Positions 49,081 to 63,921 of a DNA stretch of 64,000 bases are shown here, one piece after another. A program made the position numbers and the translations under genes. The DNA comes from Cladorhizidae sp. MBARI D1340-BT2 (taxonomy: Eukaryota > Porifera > Demospongiae > Poecilosclerida > Cladorhizidae). The notes beneath the pieces were generated by a model. That model searched no databases, had not been told where the DNA came from, and worked only from the letters and a program-made list of their open reading frames with translations. The DNA is taken from contig JAQNBH010000011.1 in assembly GCA_028752905.1 (NCBI GenBank), forward strand, positions 124,001-188,000. Reading direction: 5' to 3'. Numbering within the stretch: the stretch's first letter is position 1; every line of letters begins with the position of its first letter.

Positions 49081-50405
49081 TATATGTATGGTCCAGTTGG
49101 CATAAAATCCTGGTTGCATCCTGATAACTATATGTATGTATGGTCCAGGCTTCCTTGACATGAAATCCTGGTTGCATCCTGATAACTATATGTATGTATG
49201 GTCCAGTTGGCATAAAATCTTGGTTGCACCCTGATAACTATATGTATGTATGGTCCAGGCTTCCTTGACATAAAATCCTGGTTGCATCCTGATAACTATA
49301 TGTATGTATGGTCCAGGCTTCCTTGGCATAAAATCCTGGTTGCACCCTGATAACTATATGTATGTATGGTCCAGGCTTCCTTGACATAAAATCCTGGTTG
49401 CATCCTGATAACTATATGTATGTATGGTCCAGGCTTCCTTGGCATAAAATCCTGGTTGCACCCTGATAACTATATGTATGTATGGTCCAGGCTTCCTTGG
49501 CATAAAATCATGGTTGCACCCTGATAACTATATGTATGTATGGTCCAGGCTTCCTTGACATAAAACATAAAATCCTGGTTGCACCCTGATAACTATATGT
49601 ATGTATGGTCCAGTTGGCATAAAATCCTGGTTGCACCCTGATAACTATATGTATGTATGGTCCAGGCTTCCTTGACATAAAATCCTGGTTGCACCCTGAT
49701 AACTATATGTATGTATGGTCCAGGCTTCCTTGACATAAAATCCTGGTTGCATCCTGATAACTATATGTATGTATGGTCCAGTTGGCATAAAATCCTGGTT
49801 GCACCCTGATAACTATATGTATGTATGGTCCAGGCTTCCTTGACATAAAATCCTGGTTGCATCCTGATAACTATATGTACATGTGTGTATGGTCCAGTTG
49901 GCATAAAATCCTGGTTGCACCCTGATAACTATATGTATGTATGGTCCAGGCTTCCTTGACATAAAATCCTGGTTGCATCCTAATAACTATATGTATGTAT
50001 GGTCCAGGCTTCCTTGACATAAAATCCTGGTTGCATCCTGATAAATATATGTATGTATGTATGGTCCGGGCTTCCTTGACATAAAATCCTGGTTGCACCC
50101 TGATAACTATATGTATGTACTTATGGTCCAGGCATAAAATCCTGGTTGCATCCTGATAACTATATGTATATACTCCAGGCTTCCTTGGCATAAAATCCTG
50201 GTCGCACCCTGATAACTATATTATGTATACATGTATGTATGGTCCGGGCATAAAATCCTGGTTGCACCCTGATAACTATATGTATATACTCCAGGCTTCC
50301 TTGCATAAAATCTTTGTCGCAATCATATTATAAGATGTTGAATGTAGACGAGTGCACAGGAAGCCTGGACCATACATACATACATACATACATATAGTTA
50401 TCAGG
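49081..50405. repeat. 58/52-bp minisatellite with inverted end
   Basis: About 22 units. The long form holds GGTCCAGGCTTCCTTGACAT, AAAATCCTGGTTGCATCCTG and ATAACTATATGTATGTAT (58 bp). The short form replaces the middle with CCAGTTGGCAT (52 bp). The last unit (about 50360–50405) is inverted, reading GAAGCCTGGACCATACATAC and then ATATAGTTATCAGG, so it can pair with its neighbours. Confidence 0.93.
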
Positions 50406-50464
50406 TTGGCCAAGTGTTCATGTCACTGGAACAAGCAGTCTTCTTTGCTTGCTCTGCTGCAAGG

Positions 50465-53400
50465 AGCCATCAGGTCACCTGTACACTATCACTGAGCCAC
50501 CAGGTCACCTATACACCATCACTGAGCCACCAGGTCACCTATACACCATCACTGAGCCACCAGGTCATCTATACACCATCACTGAGCCACCAGGTCACCT
50601 ATACACCATCACTGAGCCATCAGGTCACCTATACACCATCACTGAGCCACCAGGTCATCTATACACCATCACTGAGCCACCAGGTCACCTGTACACCATC
50701 ACTGAGCCATCAGGTCACCTATACACCATCACTGAGCCACCAGGTCACCTATACACCATCACTGAGCCACCAGGTCACCTGTACACCATCACTGAGCCAC
50801 CAGGTCACCTATACACCATCACTGAGCCACCAGGTCACCTATGTATACACCATCACTGAGCTACCAGGTCACCTATACACCATCACTGAGCCACCAGGTC
50901 ACCTATACACCCATCACTGAGCCACCAGGTCACCTTTACACCATCACTGAGCCATCAGGTCACCTATACACCATCACTGAGCCACCAGGTCACCTATACA
51001 CCATCACTGAGCCACCAGGTCACCTGTACACCATCACTGAGCCACCAGGTCATCTATACACCATCACTGAGCCACCAGGTCATCTATACACCATCACTGA
51101 GCCATCAGGTCACCTATACACCATCACTGAGCTACCAGGTCACCTATACACAATCACTGAGCCACCAGGTCACCTATACACCATCACTGAGCCATCAGGT
51201 CACTATACACCATCACTGAGCCACCAGGTCACCTATACACCATCACTGAGCCACCAGGTCACCTATACACCATCACTGAGCCACCAGGTCACCTGTACAC
51301 CATCACTGAGCCACCAGGTCACCTCTACACCATCACTGAGCCATCAGGTCACTATACACAATCACTGAGCCACCAGGTCACCTATACACCATCACTGAGC
51401 CATCAGGTCACCTATACACCATCACTGAGCCACCAGGTCACCTATACACCATCACTGAGCCACCAGGTCACCTATACACCATCACTGAGCCACCAGGTCA
51501 CCTGTACACCATCACTGAGCCACCAGGTCACCTATACACCATCACTGAGCCACCAGGTCATCTATACACCATCACTGAGCCATCAGGTCACTATACACAA
51601 TCACTGAGCCACCAGGTCACCTGTGCACCATCACTGAGCCACCAGGTCACCTATACACCATCACTGAGCCACCAGGTCACCTATACACCATCACTGAGCC
51701 ACCAGGTCACCTGTACACCATCACTGAGCCACCAGGTCACCTATACACCATCACTGAGCCATCAGGTCATCTATACACCATCACTGAGCCATCAGGTCAC
51801 CTATACACCATCACTGAGCCACCAGGTCACCTGTACACCATCACTGAGCCATCAGGTCACCTATACACCATCACTGAGCCACCAGGTCATCTATACACCA
51901 TCACTGAGCCATCAGGTCACCTATACACCATCACTGAGCCATCAGGTCACCTATACACCATCACTGAGCCACCAGGTCATCTATACACCATCACTGAGCC
52001 ACCAGGTCATCTATACACCATCACTGAGCCATCAGGTCACTATACATAATCACTGAGCCACCAGGTCACCTATACACCATCACTGAGCCACCAGGTCACC
52101 TATACACCATCACTGAGCCATCAGGTCACCTATACACCATCACTGAGCCACCAGGTCACCTGTACACCATCACTGAGCCACCAGGTCACCTATACACCAT
52201 CACTGAGCCACCAGGTCACCTATACACCATCACTGAGCCATCAGGTCACCTACTGTATACACCATCACTGAGCCACCAGGTCACCTTTACACCATCACTG
52301 AGCCACCAGGTCACCTTTACACCATCACTGAGCCACCAGGTCACCTATACACCATCACTGAGCCACCAGGTCACCTATACACCATCACTGAGCCACCAGG
52401 TCACCTATACACCATCACTGAGCCATCAGGTCACCTATACACCATCACTGAGCCACCAGGTCACCTGTACACCATCACTGAGCCACCAGGTCACCTATAC
52501 ACCATCACTGAGCCACCAGGTCACCTATACACCATCACTGAGCCATCAGGTCACCTGTACACCATCACTGAGCCACCAGGTCACCTATACACCATCACTG
52601 AGCCACCAGGTCATCTATACACCATCACTGAGCCATCAGGTCACTATACACCATCACTGAGCCACCAGGTCACCTGTACACCATCACTGAGCCACCAGGT
52701 CATCTATACACCATCACTGAGCCACCAGGTCACCTATACACCATCACTGAGCCACCAGGTCACCTTTACACCATCACTGAGCCATCAGGTCACTATACAC
52801 AATCACTGAGCCACCAGGTCACCTATACACCATCACTGAGCCACCAGGTCACCTATACACCATCACTGAGCCACCAGGTCACCTATACACCATCACTGAG
52901 CCATCAGGTCACCTATACACCATCACTGAGCTACCAGGTCACCTATACACCATCACTGAGCCACCAGGTCATCTATACACCATCACTGAGCCACCAGGTC
53001 ACCTATACACCATCACTGAGCCACCAGGTCATCTATACACCATCACTGAGCCACCAGGTCATCTATACACCATCACTGAGCCACCAGGTCATCTATACAC
53101 CATCACTGAGCCACCAGGTCATCTATACACCATCACTGAGCCATCAGGTCACCTATACACCATCACTGAGCCATCAGGTCACCTATACACCATCACTGAG
53201 CCACCAGGTCACCTATACACCATCACTGAGCCACCAGGTCACCTATACACCATCACTGAGCCACCAGGTCATCTATACACCATCACTGAGCCATCAGGTC
53301 ACTATACACCATCACTGAGCCACCAGGTCACCTGTACACCATCACTGAGCCACCAGGTCATCTATACACCATCACTGAGCCACCAGGTCACCTACACCAT

Positions 53401-54647
53401 CACTGAGCCACCAGGTCACCTTTACACCATCACTGAGCCATCAGGTCACTATACACAATCACTGAGCCACCAGGTCACCTATACACAATCACTGAGCCAC
53501 CAGGTCATCTATACACCATCACTGAGCCATCAGGTCACTATACACCATCACTGAGCCACCAGGTCACCTATACACCATCACTGAGCCATCAGGTCACTAT
53601 ACACAATCACTGAGCCACTAGGTCACCTATACACCATCACTGAGCTACCAGGTCACCTATACACCATCACTGAGCCACCAGGTCATCTATACACCATCAC
53701 TGAGCCACCAGGTCACCTGTACACCATCACTGAGCCACCAGGTCACCTATACACCATCACTGAGCCACCAGGTCACCTATACACCATCACTGAGCCACCA
53801 GGTCACCTATACACCATCACTGAGCCACCAGGTCACCTATACACCATCACTGAGCCACCAGGTCACCTATACACCATCACTGAGCCACCAGGTCACCTAT
53901 ACACCATCACTGAGCCATCAGGTCACCTATACACCATCACTGAGCCATCAGGTCACCTGTACACCATCACTGAGCCACCAGGTCACCTATACACCATCAC
54001 TGAGCCACCAGGTCACCTGTACACCATCACTGAGCCACCAGGTCACCTATACACCATCACTGAGCCATCAGGTCACCTATACACCATCACTGAGCCATCA
54101 GGTCATCTATACACCATCACTGAGCCACCAGGTCACCTGTACACCATCACTGAGCCACCAGGTCACCTGTACACCATCACTGAGCCACCAGGTCACCTGT
54201 ACACCATCACTGAGCCATCAGGTCACCTATACACCATCACTGAGCCATCAGGTCACCTGTACACCATCACTGAGCCACCAGGTCACCTATACACCATCAC
54301 TGAGCCACCAGGTCACCTGTACACCATCACTGAGCCACCAGGTCACCTATACACCATCACTGAGCCACCAGGTCACCTATACACCATCACTGAGCCACCA
54401 GGTCACCTATACACCATCACTGAGCCACCAGGTCACCTATACACCATCACTGAGCCACCAGGTCACCTATACACCATCACTGAGCCATCAGGTCACCTGT
54501 ACACCATCACTGAGCCACCAGGTCACCTATACACCATCACTGAGCCATCAGGTCATCTATACACCATCACTGAGCCACCAGGTCACCTTTACACCATCAC
54601 TGAGCCAACAGGTCACCTATACACCATCACTGAGCCATCAGGTCATC
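50465..54647. repeat. 30-bp minisatellite, left part
   Basis: About 140 units of ATACACCATCACTGAGCCAC plus CAGGTCACCT. Variants: CCATCAGG, TCATCTAT, CCTGTAC, CTTTAC, and 28–29-bp units (GGTCACTATACAC). A 30-bp unit keeps frames open and yields spurious 10-residue repeat ORFs. It is interrupted by a transposon and resumes at 57090. Confidence 0.97.
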
Positions 54648-54649
54648 TA

Positions 54650-57089
54650 CAGTAGCGGCCAAAAAAAACTTTACGTACCGTTGCGTTGGGTAAACGTTCA
54701 ACGCAGAAACCGTTATTAAGAAACGCTCAAGCAACGCTCAAGCAACGCACAGGAAACGCTCAAGCAACGTATCGCGAACGCAACGCACGAACCGTTATTT
54801 AATTATCCGAAACGCGCAATCAACATTCGGTATCCTACACCACGTGTTCGATGGAGCGCAAGTCAGTCGGCCTACTGTTGATTACTGTTCTGTTTTGTTG
54901 CAGCTTCTACTTTTGATTTGTCCTGGGAATGGCTTACAGAAGAACTCTCGCTGCTACCTTCGCTCTGAGCAGTAAGTGTAACACTAGGTAGAACTCCAAT
55001 GGCTTGAAACTCTAGCGCCTATCTGTGGTAGTGACCCAGCCTTTACTTCAGTCTAGTTGTTAGTGTTACATATTTAAAACGAAACCCCCCAAAATAAAAG
55101 CTAGAACAGTGGACCAGTAATGATAATTATACCGACTATTGTTTGGTCTTCTGGCAGAATGAAAGTTCTGGGTGGCTGTACCAAGCAGCAATGTTTTAGG
55201 GTGCTCCTTAGTGGGAGTGGGAGGCCAAGGCAGTGAGGGTGGTATATAAAGGCAAGATTTCAGCTATTGTTAAGTTTTAAATCGAATTCTTTAAATCAAG
55301 TTCAGGTGTGATTTACTATTTTGAAATGCAGTTACCAGGCAGCCATGGAGGAAGAATTCAAGCCTGTCATGGAAGACGAGGATTACAGTTCTTCACTCTA
55401 CATCTGTGGTGGTGGGGTCAGGACTGGACTTGTTCGATAACTATATAGTTGTTTTTGAAATTATCATTATTTTTTATCTTCTTATTGATAATTTAATAAG
55501 AAAATTTAACATCTCTAACTACCCAAACACACGAAAGTTTTGCCAACTTGATATCAAGAAGCATTGCTTGGCAAGTGATTTCCAAATAATCCCCCCCCGG
55601 CCTAACCCTCCAGGTGTCTGTTCTACTTCTGACATCTACAGTTAATCAAAATTGTGTTAAGCTGTCCACCAATTCAGCTTTGGACTTGGGCTTCACTTCT
55701 CTCCTGATGTACTCGTGTCACAGGTCTTCAATGGGGTTGGCATTGAAACTCAGGAGGCATCCTCCATCAATTTATATCAAACTCCTTAGCCAGCCTGGAT
55801 GTGCGTTTGGGGTCAGTGTCCTGCATGCGGTGATGGGAGCAAACATCCTTTACAAAGGGTAAAAAGGGTCTAGTGAAGAATTTGAACAAAAAGTGGCTCT
55901 CATAATACTGGCCCACACATTTACCTTCACCAAATGTTTCACGCTATAATCAAATAAACAGGTTTAAAACACCTGAGTATAAATCTACACCTTATTACAC
56001 ACAACCATAATACACACACAACCATAATACAACATGAATCATATCTTGGCTTGTTCTTTCGTGCCTGCCTTATACAACAACAAAAAGCCTATGTGTTTCC
56101 AATTGAACTGTGCACTCGTCTGTCCTCTTCAAGGTTCTGTATCTCGCTCCAATCTCTTGACCTAGGACAGGGATAAATGATACTGCTATTGATCATGTTA
56201 TTACATGAGTCACTGTACCAATTCACCAGTGTTCTATATCAATATCTTGCCCTAGATTTAAGCCATAACATCTACAAAGTCCCTAAACTATATATAATAT
56301 ATATATATTTTTTAATCCAATGGCCATCGGCACATTGGCTCAACCAAAATACCATCAAGACCCAGGCCTAGATTATCATTAGCCACTAGCAACCAACATA
56401 CATGTAGCTTCAGTGTGACACAGAAAGCTTCTACACTAGATATTATAACTTTCACATAGTTCCATCCCAAAACTAGTTCAACACAAACTTTATTGGCTTC
56501 TCTTATCAGTTGGCATTACCACTGACTCAAAATATCAACACACTCAATGTCCTGCAAAGCAAGACTGGGTTCCCTTCGCTGTGAATGAGAACTGCAGTTG
56601 GTATGCTGTCTTCTCATCATATTCCAAGCATCTTTTCGACCACGAGTTTTGGGCCAGCAATAAAAAACTCCGCTCCATGGCTGTGAGGCGATACCAGTCT
56701 CGCAGTGCTTGACAAAACTGGACGCTTTGCCTTGTTGCTGTCAGGCCCTCCTTCAAAATACAGACGATAGCTGCAGCCTTGAATCCTCTAGATCCTAAAG
56801 AATAAAATTCTATTAAGAAGGCATCTTGATTCTGAAAGAATAACCGCTAGAGCAACGACAGTTAGCCTTTCTCCCGCCTTCGTCGATCTGGCATGCGCTG
56901 GAGAAATTCAATTTTACAACGCTCAATTAACGATCCCTAAACGTTTTTGGCCAACGTTTAGCGAACGTATGGCAAACGTTTGGCGAACGTTCGGCGAACG
57001 TATGCCTAACGGTACAGCAACGCTGCGACTCAAACGTACCACAAACGTCCAACGCAAACGGTACGTAAAGTTTTTTTTGGCCTCTACTG
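54650..57089. mobile_element. TA-flanked inverted-repeat transposon 2 (Tc1/mariner-like)
   Basis: 2440 bp. Terminal inverted repeats of about 32 bp start CAGTAG(C/A)GGCC, then eight A, then CTTTACGTACCGTT, with one mismatch. The flanks are TA (54648–54649 and 57090–57091); removal restores a normal 30-bp unit (CATCTATACACC). Subterminal regions (54690–54800; 56910–57060) carry AACG motifs spaced roughly every 10–13 bp. Inside, on the minus strand, is a wrecked Tc1-like transposase. Confidence 0.9.
55600..56800 (-). pseudogene. Tc1-like transposase remnant
   Basis: The DNA-binding part is readable at about 56790–56544 (GFKAAAIV, LKEGLTATRQSV, TAYQLQ), then AYCQLIREANK-like sequence near 56500. 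The catalytic end is at about 55905–55605 (FVKDV.SHHRMQDTDPKRTS RLAKEF, then a degraded PPE.-NPIE region). In-frame stops and frameshifts throughout; the middle is barely readable. It supports assigning the surrounding TA-flanked element to Tc1/mariner. Confidence 0.75.
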
Positions 57090-57091
57090 TA

Positions 57092-60000
57092 TACACCATC
57101 ACTGAGCCACCAGGTCACCTATACACCATCACTGAGCCATCAGGTCACCTATACACCATCACTGAGCCACCAGGTCATCTATACACCATCACTGAGCCAT
57201 CAGGTCACTATACACCATCACTGAGCCACCAGGTCACCTGTACACCATCACTGAGCCACCAGGTCATCTATACACCATCACTGAGCCACCAGGTCACCTA
57301 TACACCATCACTGAGCCACCAGGTCACCTGTACACCATCACTGAGCCATCAGGTCACTATACACAATCACTGAGCCACCAGGTCACCTATACACCATCAC
57401 TGAGCCACCAGGTCACCTATACACAATCACTGAGCCACCAGGTCATCTATACACCATCACTGAGCCATCAGGTCACTATACACCATCACTGAGCCACCAG
57501 GTCACCTGTGCACCATCACTGAGCCACCAGGTCACCTATACACCATCACTGAGCCATCAGGTCACTATACACAATCACTGAGCCACTAGGTCACCTATAC
57601 ACCATCACTGAGCTACCAGGTCACCTATACACCATCACTGAGCCACCAGGTCATCTATACACCATCACTGAGCCACCAGGTCACCTGTACACCATCACTG
57701 AGCCACCAGGTCACCTATACACCATCACTGAGCCACCAGGTCACCTATACACCATCACTGAGCCACCAGGTCACCTATACACCATCACTGAGCCACCAGG
57801 TCACCTATACACCATCACTGAGCCACCAGGTCACCTATACACCATCACTGAGCCACCAGGTCACCTATACACCATCACTGAGCCACCAGGTCACCTATAC
57901 ACCATCACTGAGCCATCAGGTCACCTATACACCATCACTGAGCCATCAGGTCACCTGTACACCATCACTGAGCCACCAGGTCACCTATACACCATCACTG
58001 AGCCACCAGGTCACCTGTACACCATCACTGAGCCACCAGGTCACCTATACACCATCACTGAGCCATCAGGTCACCTATACACCATCACTGAGCCATCAGG
58101 TCATCTATACACCATCACTGAGCCACCAGGTCACCTGTACACCATCACTGAGCCACCAGGTCACCTATACACCATCACTGAGCCACCAGGTCACCTGTAC
58201 ACCATCACTGAGCCACCAGGTCACCTATACACCATCACTGAGCCATCAGGTCACCTATACACCATCACTGAGCCATCAGGTCATCTATACACCATCACTG
58301 AGCCACCAGGTCACCTGTACACCATCACTGAGCCACCAGGTCACCTGTACACCATCACTGAGCCACCAGGTCACCTGTACACCATCACTGAGCCATCAGG
58401 TCACCTATACACCATCACTGAGCCATCAGGTCACCTGTACACCATCACTGAGCCACCAGGTCACCTATACACCATCACTGAGCCACCAGGTCACCTGTAC
58501 ACCATCACTGAGCCACCAGGTCACCTATACACCATCACTGAGCCATCAGGTCACCTATACACCATCACTGAGCCACCAGGTCACCTATACACCATCACTG
58601 AGCCACCAGGTCACCTATACACCATCACTGAGCCACCAGGTCACCTATACACCATCACTGAGCCACCAGGTCACCTATACACCATCACTGAGCCACCAGG
58701 TCACCTATACACCATCACTGAGCCACCAGGTCACCTATACACCATCACTGAGCCACCAGGTCACCTATACACCATCACTGAGCCATCAGGTCACCTATAC
58801 ACCATCACCGAGCCATCAGGTCACCTGTACACCATCACTGAGCCACCAGGTCACCTATACACCATCACTGAGCCACCAGGTCACCTGTACACCATCACTG
58901 AGCCACCAGGTCACCTATACACCATCACTGAGCCACCAGGTCATCTATACACCATCACTGAGCCACCAGGTCATCTATACGCCATCACTGAGCCACCAGG
59001 TCACCTATACACCATCACTGAGCCACCAGGTCATCTATACACCATCACTGAGCCACCAGGTCATCTATACGCCATCACTGAGCCACCAGGTCACCTATAC
59101 ACCATCACTGAGCCATCAGGTCACCTATACACCATCACTGAGCCATCAGGTCATCTATACACCATCACTGAGCCACCAGGTCACCTGTACACCATCACTG
59201 AGCCACCAGGTCACCTGTACACCATCACTGAGCCACCAGGTCACCTGTACACCATCACTGAGCCATCAGGTCACCTATACACCATCACTGAGCCATCAGG
59301 TCACCTGTACACCATCACTGAGCCACCAGGTCACCTATACACCATCACTGAGCCACCAGGTCACCTATACACCATCACTGAGCCACCAGGTCACCTATAC
59401 ACCATCACTGAGCCACCAGGTCACCTATACACCATCACTGAGCCACCAGGTCACCTATACACCATCACTGAGCCACCAGGTCACCTATACACCATCACTG
59501 AGCCATCAGGTCACCTGTACACCATCACTGAGCCACCAGGTCACCTATACACCATCACTGAGCCATCAGGTCATCTATACACCATCACTGAGCCACCAGG
59601 TCACCTTTACACCATCACTGAGCCAACAGGTCACCTGTACACCATCACTGAGCCACCAGGTCATCTATACACCATCACTGAGCCACCAGGTCACCTATAC
59701 ACCATCACTGAGCCATCAGGTCACTATACACCATCACTGAGCCATCAGGTCACCTATACACCATCACTGAGCCACCAGGTCACCTATACACCATCACTGA
59801 GCCACCAGGTCATCTATACACCATCACTGAGCCATCAGGTCACCTATACACCATCACTGAGCCACCAGGTCACTATACACCATCACTGAGCCATCAGGTC
59901 ACCTGTACACCATCACTGAGCCACCAGGTCACCTATACACCATCACTGAGCCATCAGGTCACCTGTACACCATCACTGAGCCACCAGGTCACCTATACAC

Positions 60001-61489
60001 CATCACTGAGCCATCAGGTCACCTATACACCATCACTGAGCCACCAGGTCACCTATACACCATCACTGAGCCATCAGGTCACCTATACACCATCACTTAG
60101 CCATCAGGTCACTATACACCATCACTGAGCCACCAGGTCACCTATACACCATCACTGAGCCACCAGGTCATCTATACACCATCACTGAGCCACCAGGTCA
60201 CCTATACACCATCACTGAGCCATCACGTCACTATACACCATCACTGAGCCACCAGGTCACCTATACACCATCACTGAGCCACCAGGTCACCTATACACCA
60301 TCACTGAGCCACCAGGTCACCTATACACCATCACTGAGCCACCAGGTCACCTATACACCATCACTGTACACCATCACTGAGCCACCAGGTCATCTATACA
60401 CCATCACTGAGCCACCAGGTCATCTATACACCATCACTGAGCCAACAGGTCACCTATACACCATCACTGAGCCAACAGGTCACCTATACACCATCACTGA
60501 GCCACCAGGTCATCTATACACCATCACTGAGCCACCAGGTCATCTATACACCATCACTGAGCCACCAGGTCATCTATACACCATCACTGAGCCACCAGGT
60601 CACCTATACACCATCACTGAGCCACCAGGTCACCTATACACCATCACTGAGCCACCAGGTCACCTATACACCATCACTGAGCCACCAGGTCATCTATACA
60701 CCATCACTGAGCCACCAGGTCACCTGTACACCATCACTGAGCCATCAGGTCACCTATACACCATCACTGAGCCACCAGGTCACCTATACACCATCACTGA
60801 GCCACCAGGTCACCTATACACCATCACTGAGCCACCAGGTCACCTATACACCATCACTGAGCCACCAGTTCACTTATACACCATCACTGAGCCACCAGGT
60901 CACCTATACACCATCACTGAGCCATCAGGTCACCTGTACACCATCACTGAGCCACCAGGTCACCTGTACACCATCACTGAGCCACCAGGTCACCTGTACA
61001 CCATCACTGAGCCACCAGGTCATCTATACACCATCACTGAGCCATCAGGTCACCTATACACCATCACTGAGCCACCAGGTCATCTATACACCATCACTGA
61101 GCCACCAGGTCACCTTTACACCATCACTGAGCCAACAGGTCACCTATACACCATCACTGAGCCATCAGGTCACCTATACACCATCACTGAGCCATCAGGT
61201 CACCTATACACCATCACTGAGCCACCAGGTCACCTATACACCATCACTGAGCCACCAGGTCATCTATACACCATCACTGAGCCACCAGGTCACCTATACA
61301 CCATCACTGAGCCATCAGGTCACCTATACACCATCACTGAGCCACCAGGTCATCTATACACCATCACTGAGCCACCAGGTCACCTATACACCATCACTGA
61401 GCCACCAGGTCACCTATACACCATCACTGAGCCATCAGGTCATCTATACACCATCACTGAGCCACCAGGTCACCTGTACACCATCACTG
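57092..61489. repeat. 30-bp minisatellite, right part
   Basis: About 146 units, same as 50465–54647. Blocks with rare variants recur: GAGCCACTAGG followed one unit later by GAGCTACCAGG occurs at about 53613/53643 and at 57579/57609. CTTTACACC followed by GAGCCAACAGG occurs at about 54590, 59610 and 61115. These point to duplication of long segments. Confidence 0.97.
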
Positions 61490-61552
61490 GGAGTTCTAGG
61501 AAACATGAATTCCTTATAATAGTTGCATGTAATGTGCTTATTACTACGACAC

Positions 61553-61775
61553 TCATGCATGGTATATTACACCAGTCTGGTCCTGATGACACTCCTGCAT
61601 GGTATATTACACCAGTATGGTCCTGATGACACTCCTGCATGCATATTACACCAGTCGGACCTGATAACACTCCTGCATGTATATTACACCAGTCTGGTCC
61701 TGATGACACTCCTGTGTTTTTTTTGCACCAGTCTAAGCCTAGTGGCATTCCTGCATGTGTGATTATTACACCAGT
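61553..61775. repeat. short 38–40-bp tandem repeat
   Basis: About five imperfect units containing CATGGTATATTACACCAGTC and GGTCCTGATGACACTCCTG; the last two are more diverged. Confidence 0.85.
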
Positions 61776-62127
61776 CTACTGGTGATATACTGCGTATAAA
61801 AGCCATGTGGCCAACATGTAATATTACCTCAGCAATTATTGTGCCGGCCACTGAAGACATAGCCACTTGTCCTGGAGATTGCCATAGCCGCTGGTATGGC
61901 TTTCTGTATAGTGCACTGGAGAAGTGCTGTAATGAGATTCATAAAGTATCCCTACACTCTATACTGAATAAGTCTACACACAAAGTTTATACTTGGCATG
62001 TTCCAGACCACCATGGAGCATGCTGGGAGGGTGGTTGCAGCTCTCTGTGGGTGCAGAGCCGGGAGCCTATAGTGATCAATCAGCAGCTACAGATAGCTAC
62101 AAGTCTAGGGAGGAGCCAAGCAGGCAA
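61776..62127. other. unassigned unique sequence
   Basis: One frame is open from 61805 to 62161 (118 codons), but it runs into the next minisatellite and shows no domain I recognise; I do not call it a gene. Confidence 0.4.
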
Positions 62128-62834
62128 CCTTGTGATCACCAACATAGTGGGCTGCAGGTGATGTCAGACATTGTGATCACCAACATAGAGGGCTGCAGGT
62201 GATGTCAGACATTGTGATCACCAACATAGAGGGCTGCAGGTGATGTCAGACATTGTGATCACCAACATAGAGGGCTGCAGGTGATGTCAGACATTGTGAT
62301 CACCAACATAGTGGGCTGCAGGTGATGTCAGACATTGTGATCACCAACATAGAGGGCTGCAGGTGATGTCAGACATTGTGATCACCAACATAGAGGGCTG
62401 CAGGTGATGTCAGACATTGTGATCACCAACATAGTGGGCTGCAGGTGACAATGTCAGACATTGTGATCACCAGCATAGTGGGCTGCAGGTGATGTCAGAC
62501 ATTGTGATCACCAGCATAGTGGGCTGCAGGTGATGTCAGACATTGTGATCACCAACATAGTGGGCTGCAGGTGATATCAGACATTGTGATCACCAACATA
62601 GAGGGCTGCAGGTGATGTCAGACATTGTGATCACCAACATAGTGGGCTGCAGGTGACAATGTCAGACATTGTGATCACCAACATAGAGGGCTGCAGGTGA
62701 TGTCAGACATTGTGATCACCAACATAGTGGGCTGCAGGTGATGTCAGACATTGTGATCACCAACATAGAGGGCTGCAGGTGACAATGTCAGACATTGTGA
62801 TCACCAACATAGTAGGCTGCAGGTGACAATGTCG
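62128..62834. repeat. 41-bp minisatellite
   Basis: About 17 units with GATGTCAGACATTGTGATCA, CCAACATAG(T/A)GGGCTGCAGGT. A 44-bp variant has GACAATGTCAGAC. Confidence 0.95.
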
Positions 62835-63199
62835 GGACAGAGGTCACTTGATTAACAACTGACTATTATTATGGTAGACAGGTGCCAGAGCTCGTTGAAT
62901 ATCTGAATCCCCATCTCCCTGCGAGACTGTCATCATTAGTATCAGCGGCAACATAGAACAGCCAAGCCCAAGCTAAAGCTTGGGAGAATGAGTAGCACGT
63001 GCACTAGGCAGCGTCCAGCTGCTATAAGTCCCTCAGTGCTTATGTGGGAGGAGTCTCACACCAGATGATTACATCACTGTGGCCGTCAGTTTGTTACTCT
63101 TCAGAGGGTCTGGTGGGTGAACAAAGTAATAAAGGCCTTATGAAGACCACAAAAGCACCAATGAGATCATTTCTTTCTATAGCTAATGATCTTTCCACA
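62835..63199. other. unassigned linker
   Basis: Unique sequence between two minisatellites. No exon in a suitable phase for the kelch gene was recognised. Confidence 0.4.
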
Positions 63200-63921
63200 A
63201 GGAAAGCAAGGAACACGGTGCCAGCTCTGTGCTAGGAGGAGCAAGGAACACAGTGCCTGCTCTGTTCTAGGAGGAGCAAGGAACACAGTGCCTGCTCTGT
63301 GCTAGGAGGAGCAAGGAACACAGTGCCTGCTCTGTGCTAGGAGGAGCAAGGAACACAGTGCCTGCTCTGTGCTAGGAGGAGCAAGGAACACAGTGCCTGC
63401 TCTGTTCTAGGAGGAGCAAGGAACACAGTGCCTGCTCTGTGCTGGGAGGAGCAAGCAACACAGTGCCTGCTCTGTGCTGGGAGGAGCAAGCAACACAGTG
63501 CCTGCTCTGTGCTAGGAGGAGCAAGGAACACAGTGCCTGCTCTGTGCTGGGAGGAGCAAGGAACACAGTGCCTGCTCTGTGCTGGGAGGAGCAAGCAACA
63601 CAGTGCCTGCTCTGTGCTAGGAGGAGCAAGGAACACATTGCCTGCTCTGTGCTGGGAGGAGCAAGGAACACAGTGCCTGCTCTGTGCTGGGAGGAGCAAT
63701 GAACACAGTGCCTGCTCTGTGCTGGGAGGAGCAAGGAACACAGTGCCTGCTCTGTGCTGGGAGGAGCAATGAACACAGTGCCTGCTCTGTGCTGGGAGGA
63801 GCAATGAACACAGTGCCTGCTCTGTGCTGGGAGGAGCAAGGAACACAGTGCCTGCTCTGTGCTGGGAGGAGCAAGGAACACAGTGCCTGCTCTGTGCTGG
63901 GAGGAGCAAGGAACACAGTGT
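63200..63921. repeat. 35-bp minisatellite near the right edge
   Basis: About 20 units with GAGGAGCAAGGAACACAGTG and CCTGCTCTGTGCT(A/G)G. Variants are GCAAGC and GCAATG. Long frames open on both strands are repeat artefacts. Confidence 0.96.
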